Part shown: positions 57,057 through 64,000 of the stretch, one piece after another
Layout: every line of letters begins with the position of its first letter
Numbering within the stretch: the stretch's first letter is position 1
Assembly: GCA_947683625.1 (NCBI GenBank)
Contig: CANTUR010000282.1
Location: 992,001 to 1,056,000, forward strand
Source: Mallotus nudiflorus
Taxonomy: Eukaryota; Streptophyta; Magnoliopsida; Malpighiales; Euphorbiaceae
Direction of reading: 5' to 3'
Length of the DNA stretch: 64,000 nucleotides
Translations under genes and position numbers: made by a program
The notes under the pieces: model-generated
Database searches by the model: none
The model's input: only the letters and a program-made list of their open reading frames with translations
Told to the model about the DNA's origin: nothing

Positions 57057-58983
57057 TGGACACCTTCAGTTTAATTGGCCCACAATAGAAGCCCAATAAT
57101 GAGAAAGTACAAGTTTTGAATGTAAGGGAAGCCCTAAACTTCTCTAAAAATAGACTCAAAAGCCCAAAACACTAAATCCAAGCTTAAACACTAAGCCTAA
57201 GCCTTAAAAGCCCAAGCCTATTGCCTTTTGGCATAAAGGTTCAGACCTAGCCTAAGTGAAGAGGCGATAGCCTTAACAAAGAGGCATCACCTCTTTACCC
57301 TAGGCATCGGTGAGGCGAAGCCTCATCAAAGAGGCAACGCCTCTTCACAACCACCCTTTACAACATTAAATGTCATTAATGGCAGTAATTAAGACTCACC
57401 TACTTTGGGTTTGAGACATTCCTAAATGCCAAAGAAAGAGAAAAAAAAAAGCAGGAAAAAGCATAGAGGGGCATGGGGAATAATGAAAAAGAGGGAGTGT
57501 GTGACAGTGAGTGGGGTTTTTGGGAATTAGAAAAGCAAAAGGGAGGAGAGGCCTTAAAAAAGAAGGTGTGGGCATAGGAGAAAGGACTTTGGACTTTTTA
57601 ACTTTTTTAAGAACTGAAACTTTTAGTGGGGAGAAGAGAAAAACAAAGAGAAAAGAGAAAGGAAGGAAAAAAAAGAAGAGGAAAAAGGAAAAAGGGACTT
57701 TTGGGATCAAAGGACTTGATTTCTTAAGGAGGAAGGCTCCCTTGCATTTCAATCACCCAAGTAAATAAACCAAGCTTTAAAGGCTTAGTTAGGAGCATCA
57801 ACTTCATCCCAATCAATGAAAATTCCCATTTTTTTAAGCTTTAAGTTCTTCATTTTCTTAAAAGCTTTTGATTTATTATACTCTTGCATGTTTCTTTTGT
57901 GTTTTTTGCTTGTTTAAGGTCATATGTGAAATGATATTGAGTGTTGGTTATTGATTTTTGTATATTTGTATCAGTCTTTGCATATTTATCTGAATATTGG
58001 GTTTCTTAAAAGCTAATTAATGTAGTCTGTTTTTTAAGTCTATTGAAGAGGCAACATCTCTTTGTAGAGGCATCGTCTCTTCATGTTACGGCAATATAAT
58101 ATTGCGTCTTGGTCAGGAGAAGAGGCGTCGCTGCTCCATTAGAATCATGCACCATTCTATTTTGTTTTTAATGCTTATTTTGTATATTTTGCATGATTCC
58201 TGTATTTATCTTGTTATATATCTTGATTTTTTATTACTATGTTGCTCAATATATTATTGTATAAATATTATTGTGATTTTTGGTGGACTATTTTGTTATG
58301 CTATTTCCATTTCCCATGAATATTATTTGTTAATTATTTTGTAGATAATATTGTTATTTTGTGAGATGGGGCTAATTTGTGCTTATTGTAGGAATTAGTT
58401 GGTGATTTTTAATCATCAAATAGTTATTTTATTAATTAGTTCTTGAGAGGTTCTATTTGTATAATTAATTAGTTTATCTTTGGTTTAGGTATGGTTTATT
58501 TTACATTTTTTGAACAAAGTATTGTAATCCCTAATCTTGTCCCCTATTTATTTGGAATGTATGATTGTAAATTATCATTATTTATTTTATTTGTAATATA
58601 AGTCGGGCTATAAGCATGAAAATAAGACTAATGTGCAAACTTAAATTAAAATATAAAATTAGAAACGATTGCAATCCACATTAAATAAGGAAATAATTCA
58701 ATAATCAAAGGTAATAAAATACAAAACACATATGGAGGCTAACCTCAAGGTTGGGTGCGCATTTCAAAACCTCATACCCAGTTTCTGAACCCGATCTCTG
58801 ATAATAGCTTCTGGAAACTTCCGTGAAATCTAATTTCTCTACAGTGTGTTCTAACTTTTATCCGGATGGCAACTCCATCTCCATTTTGTGCCCCAAATCT
58901 ATTTTGTATTTCTTAGTAGACCCTAAACTCATACAGTGTCATAATTGTCAAACATTTAGTGCACACTTAACCCGCCACCTATA
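57057..58983 (+). repeat. 3' LTR of the giant element
   Basis: It begins TGGACACCTTCAG and ends CGCCACCTATA before the ATAAA target duplicate. It matches the 5' LTR with many substitutions. GAGGC...GCCTC palindromes occur at 57258-57345 and 58043-58130, and TGGCAACTCC lies at 58867-58876. The purines just upstream (AAGAAGGCAAAATA) form a weak polypurine tract. Confidence 0.9.
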
Positions 58984-60737
58984 ATAAATATATGAATGCA
59001 TTTCTTCCTAATAGCCATTGCAGTATTTTTTTTATTTTTATTTTGTAAATTTTATTTTTTAGATTTTGTCAGTTTTAAATTAAATTATAATTTGCCTCTT
59101 TTAATTGTAAAATTAAAATTAACAATATCATAATTTTCTTCTTGCTTACCGTTTTCATCCTAAATTTATTTGTCAATGGCACAGGATAGTTTGACACAAC
59201 ATAAACTACGCAATTGCTAAAACTATTTAGAGAAATGAGAAAAAAAAAAAAAGGACTTTTTTTATTTAAATCTCACTTAGACTATTAATTTAGGATGTAG
59301 GTATAGTGCCAGGATGCCCAAGCAACTTCACCCATAAACAGCCAAGCCAAGACCATTAACTTCAGACATTATTTTCATTCTTATTACAAATTATCAGAAA
59401 GCAGAATTGTGATGGGATAGACCAACATGTTTGCCTGATTTCAATTTGGCTTACGAAAAAGAAAGTAGCATCGGAAACTTGAAGGGTGCAATTCTTTTGA
59501 GTTAAAGCAGCAGTTGCATGTGGGATCAAGTTCCTTATCTTCAGAGACTGGCAATTCATGGAGTTTACATCCAAGCAATAAAGATAGCAGCTCAATAGAT
59601 TGATATATTTGCATTGAAAATTATTCACAATTCAGTCAAATTCCAAGATGAATGATAGAAATAAATTTTAAGATTTTTTTTTTTATGTTCTTAATAGATC
59701 GTAGTTATATAAACTTCAACTATTTTAAAATTTGAGTTGGATAGATTTTATAAGGAGAGTAAAGCTCTCTCAACATCTATTTCTTTTATACATAGAATTT
59801 GACCTTGAAAGTTTAATTAAGAAAATGAAAAATGTTTTGGACATCGTTTCTTTTAATTAATAAAAGTTTAATTTTATTTGGATATCATTTGGTTCATATT
59901 CTAGAATTGAAATAAAAAGAAATCGGAAATCAGATGACTTTTGACAAAAAGTTTGGTTTATAAGAGAGTTGAAATCAAAATCAATATTATTTATATATAA
60001 AATCCTCTCATAAGAGAATAAAAAATTCTGATTAATTGGGGAATCTATTCTCATTTTTATGGAAAATTTTAATTAATCAAATACTAAAAATCAAAATCAC
60101 TCATTTACATTTTAATACCCACTCTTATTTTTCATAAAACAAACTCCCTTTAGACATAAATATCATGCATATTTTTAACAACATACATAATTTCATGAAA
60201 CGGCATAAGACAAACAAAATACCTTATAGAAATAGAAAGGCAAGAGCTACTTAATTATTTGCAAATTTAGGTGGATCTAAATTTCTTTCAATTTCAAAGA
60301 AAATACTTGCCATTTCCTTAATTTCCTAAACCTAAGTACCATTGGACTGATGGCCCAAAGGTCACATCCCCTTCACATTTACATATATAGCAAGGGAAGA
60401 TACAGAATCAGACCTAAAAAAAAATTAAAGGATCACCATCTCTATATTCATATCAAAATATTTTATGAGATCAGAGAGTCAACTTCAGTCCACACACTGA
60501 TCAAAGGATGCAAATTCCTATTGTATATTGGTACATAAACAGCCTCTGGGTCATATTAAATGATGTATTGGGTCCAAAGAATGGACAATTTACAATATTA
60601 TAATTAAAATATATTTTCTAGGCACATAATAGATTATTAAATCAAAAAAATTATAGGCCTGGCTATCAAGTATTTTATATTTCAAATTTTACATTTCTTT
60701 TCAAATTTAATGTTTCTGTAACACCAAGAAAAATTAC
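58984..60737. other. Right half of duplicated locus A, then unique sequence
   Basis: 58984-59310 matches 60870-61880 in two blocks: 'GAATGCATTTCTTC' at the start and, from about 59060, 'AGATTTTGT.AGTTTTAAATT' onward. Beyond 59310 the sequence is unique. The stretch 59360-59640 is less AT-rich and has an 88-codon minus-strand frame, but no recognisable domain and no good initiation context; it could be an exon or UTR of a gene that I do not recognise. Confidence 0.45.
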
Positions 60738-61880
60738 AATTGAAGAATACAATAAGTGAGATCAAGATCAAAATTTTTTAAGTATGATAAGCAAATGAAA
60801 TGATTTTCTTGCTAACTAGTTAATATGATTGGATGCAACAAACAATATTACATGACTGATGGGTATATAAATATATATGTGAATGCATTTCTTCTTAAAT
60901 ATGAATATTATTTGTATCCAAATTGAATTTTGGGTTAAAAAATTGTAAGCCTAATATTTTTAATATAAATTAAAAATTAAAAAAATATAGATGAATAATT
61001 AAGGTCCAATCTGCAAGGGCTTAGAGGATAAGGAGCCTAGAAAAATCTGGAACGTGACTGTTTATTATATACATGAGACTTGGGGATGAAGGGTATCACT
61101 GGCGTTATTATTATGAAGAGTTACGTGAATTTATTCTCTACAAAACTAAAGACTCATGAGCTCTAATAATTATTTGGGGAAATGAATTCTAGCATTATAA
61201 AAAGATAAAAATGATTGAAGACAAGATATCGATATCAATCTACAAATATGCATTCATCTTCATCATTAGCTAATCATTTTTACTGTCATTTTCTTTAGTT
61301 TACTAATAGCACTATTTTTATTCTACTTTCATTTTTGTACTAAACTCTAAAATCAATACAATTTCCTTTTTAATTACTCAAATAACTTTTGTATTTTTAA
61401 TTTTATTTCATCTATGAAATTCAAACAAATTATGGTAAATGAGCTTAGGGATCTACAAATTATCTGGGAAAAGTCAGTTTATTTTTTAAAACTTAGTTCC
61501 TCTGGCACACTTACAATCACCCAAAAAACTAAAAAATAACAAACACATATATAGCTCTAATTTTAAAAAAAAAAAAAAAGATTTTGTAAGTTTTAAATTA
61601 AATTCAACTATAATTTGCCGTTTTTAATTCTAAAATTAAGTTAACAGTAAGATAATGGAGGAAATTAAGATTTAGTGCAATGTGAGAAGATTATGATATA
61701 ATAGTTTTCTTGATGCTTACACTTTTCACTTCAAATTTAATTGTCAATAGTATATGCTAGTTTGAGACAACATAAACTAGGCAATTAGCATTAATAAAAT
61801 TATTTAGAGAAACAAAGAAAAAATCTATATCCAATAGTGAAACAATAGGTTAGCTTACACCATAAATTTAGGAATTATGT
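60738..61880 (+). repeat. Duplicate locus B, paralogous empty site of the giant element
   Basis: 60740-60870 matches the left flank of the giant element (32547-32681), and the sequence continues straight into the right-flank match (TATAAATATATATGTGAATGC, near 60865) with no element. A stretch of about 650 bp (60915-61565) has no counterpart in A and is either an insertion in B or a deletion in A. The match resumes at about 61570 and fades near 61880. Confidence 0.75.
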
Positions 61881-62228
61881 ATAACTGTTGCACATAATTA
61901 ATAGTTACATGGATAAGGTACATTTTGGCTCTTGAAGTATACTCTGAAATGTACTTAAACACCTTAATTAATTTATGGTTCACTTAAATTGAAAATTCAA
62001 GTTTTATTGAACTTTAAGTCCCTTTATTAACAGAGGGGTTAAATTTACCATTAGTGGACCCAAAGCCAATGCCACATCACCCTATCAAAAATCAAAAACC
62101 CACACCCATGTGCTTCCCATTCCTCTTCCTCCTCTTTTTCTTCTTCTTCTTCAAATTGTTCAATAATACCATTTTCTGACCAAGCAAGAATGCCAAGAAA
62201 AATGGGACATTAGCACAAATATAACTTT
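61881..62228. other. Intergenic, before long LTR copy 3
   Basis: AT-rich with a CT-rich stretch (62105-62150: TCTTCCTCCTC and CTTCTTCTT). No gene, RNA or repeat beyond that was seen. Confidence 0.5.
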
Positions 62229-64000
62229 TGTCACGACCCAAACCGGAAGTCATGACTGGCGCTAGGAAACAGGAATTCTTTCCAATCCAGAACCCATAGC
62301 AAGCCTTAAAAAAAAGAATCACAAACAATAAATAAATAAAAATACACCATAATTAAAATTTTACTCGATATATAATAAATATTCAAATGTTATTTCATAA
62401 AATAAAAATATATTCATACAATCTTCAGAGACAGGTCTCAAAACCAAAATAACATTCTACTGATACAATACACAACTACTGTAGTTTTTTAGAGTACATA
62501 AAAAGTTCAGAATAATAAATTACATAATCCAGCCATGGCTAAAGAGGTCCAGCATAGAGGTCTACTAAGGTCTGACGATAAGGAATCTCCTGAAAAAAAA
62601 TATTGAGGGGAGTCAGACCTCATTGAGTGAATTATTATAATATATATACATGCAATCTAACTCATATACAGTCAAACATCAGTATATATATAAATATATA
62701 TAGACATTTCACTCATATGCAAAAATTCATTTTTTATATATAATAAAAGCATAAAATCATTTTAGTTGAAGGACCGGAGCAGAACCCTAACAGTTCGCAA
62801 CCTCGATCATAATAATTAATAGCCAACAGACTTAATCAAAACTCCAAGTATTAATTTTTCCAACTTAAGGTATTAGACTGACCCCAAGTACACTAGGTCA
62901 ACTAAGGTTCCACAATCTCATTACCGGCATGACTAGGCCCAAGTACACTACGTCAACCGAGGATCCACAGTCAGCCTATCCAATAACCAACATCTCAATA
63001 TCAATTATTAGATTTCAACCTAATTCTACCATATTGTCGTGCAACAGTTCTAACATAGCCCACTAGTAGCACGTTCTACTGTTATCCTTCAAATCATTCT
63101 TATAATTATAAAAAAATAATAAAATGCATGATATAAACATGGTAGCATTCATTTAAAGAGGAATATATCAATTACATACCAAAAGTATACTGAAAATATA
63201 CTAAATGTATACTAAACATATATTAGATATATATACCATAAATATACCCAAATCAACCATGAATATACTAGGTATATATTGAAAATTACAACATGCATAT
63301 ATATTGTTTATATATCGAAATATAACAAAAATATATTAAATCATTTAATGAAATAAATCATGTATAAACGTATAATGAAAATGTGAAAATCCTTATTCAT
63401 GCATTCTATATGCAATGTGTATATAGAATAATAACTCACAAGTTTACGCTCCTTGAGACTAACTCGATGGGCCTGGTCCGATAGGCCTCGGTCTCGACAC
63501 AGCTTAAAAAAAAATAATGAAGCGGGTCAAATTTTATACCCTAGTCTCTAAGGACTTAGCATAGAGCAAGTAGGGTGTTAAACACTCGGGAATTTGGTAC
63601 TACCTTGTATTAACCGGATAGATAATTAGATGGATAGGCAAAGTAAAATCAAAATAGGTTTTAAGAATTGAAATAACAAATAAACTATACTAATATTTAA
63701 CTATTTTAATTACTACTATAAGTTCTTAATAAAGATTAATAAGGAGAATTACAATGATAATCAAATAAGGATAAAATAAATGTTCTTATATATATATATA
63801 TTGATTGGAAATTAGTGCATATAATCTTTAAAAGCAACTCTCATTGTTAAATAAAGGTTAAAATCCCTAACAGTAACTCTCATTATCAATTAGAAGTATT
63901 TCCTCTTAGAGTCTGCAAGCACTCTCGTGTCTTTGCAAAGATAGAGAAAAAATCAACAACATTAAACACTAATGCTTTTTCCTTTAAGATGAATCCCTTG
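62229..64000 (-). mobile_element. Long LTR copy 3, interrupted and running off the window
   Basis: The plus strand begins TGTCACGACCCAAACC, the inverted end of the long LTR, and follows copy 2 through the conserved 'CACTAGTAGCACGTTCTACT' region (63061-63080) up to the GGTCTCGACAC stretch (63490-63498). After about 63510 the match to copies 1 and 2 stops, and 63520-64000 is different sequence, probably another insertion, which I cannot name. The far end is outside the window. Confidence 0.75.

Larger units (their letters stand above)
32682..58983 (+). mobile_element. 26.3-kb composite: Ogre/Tat-type gypsy element with four nested solo LTRs
   Basis: The two LTRs are 32682-34624 and 57057-58983. 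The flanking 5-mers are ATAAA at 32677-32681 and 58984-58988, a perfect target duplication. The internal order is PBS, leader, Gag remnant, protease, spacer, RT, RNase H, a second RNase H-like domain, integrase, a long 3' region with an antisense gene, and tandem arrays. Removing the solo LTRs at 35096-38317, 40896-43045, 43667-45832 and 48331-50513 leaves about 16.6 kb, in the size range of large Tat/Ogre elements. The extra RNase H-like domain and the tRNA-Arg-like PBS support that lineage. All enzymes are mutated, so it is immobile by its own means. Confidence 0.9.

Noticed and set aside
59362..59628. 88-codon minus ORF as a real gene
   Set aside because: It has higher sequence complexity than its surroundings but no recognisable domain, no splice structure I could confirm and no matching neighbour; it is left as unexplained sequence.

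Overview
This window is nuclear DNA of a flowering plant, most likely a eudicot. It is very AT-rich and has one intact protein-coding gene, a two-exon cytochrome P450 of the CYP81 type on the minus strand (20594-22954). Nearly everything else is nested retrotransposon sequence. The species cannot be fixed from the sequence alone.

Left block (1-19715). An old Ty1/copia element (Gag, protease, integrase, RT, RNase H, 3' LTR) is split by four later insertions: a 'type-1' LTR whose right end is at 1308, a 920-bp solo LTR (1640-2559), a 527-bp solo LTR (3531-4057), and a whole type-1 Ty3/gypsy element of Ogre/Tat character (5320-18261). The type-1 element has gag-like sequence but no recognisable RT or integrase. 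It carries three tandem arrays before its 3' LTR, and that 3' LTR is in turn interrupted by a 3,375-bp solo-LTR-like element (14801-18175) with a perfect 5-bp target duplication AAATG.

Middle (19716-32681). This holds intergenic DNA, the P450 gene, more AT-rich intergenic DNA with a MITE-like element, and a decayed 5'-truncated L1-type LINE on the minus strand (about 26600-31530).

Right block (32682-58983). A 26.3-kb composite is bounded by related LTRs and a perfect target duplication ATAAA. It is an Ogre/Tat-type gypsy element of about 16.6 kb (tRNA-complementary PBS, Gag, protease, RT, two RNase H-like regions, integrase, then a long 3' region) carrying four solo LTRs: one 3.2-kb long LTR (35096-38317, TSD ATTAT) and three type-1 LTRs (40896-43045, 43667-45832, 48331-50513). 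Between integrase and the 3' LTR lies a decayed antisense gene resembling plant mobile domain (PMD) proteins, then tandem arrays. A related copy of the pre-insertion site lies downstream (60738-61880) without the element. The right edge (62229-64000) holds a third long LTR, itself interrupted.

The most unusual signal is structural. The 3' arrays of the type-1 element are strings of hairpins. In one array, stems of different sequence share the same six-base loop (GACCGA), and stem changes are largely compensatory or allow G-U pairs. Other palindromic modules recur in the type-1 LTR, the giant element's LTRs and its antisense gene, and the long LTRs. All retroelement coding regions seen carry stops, frameshifts or lost catalytic residues, so none looks autonomous now.
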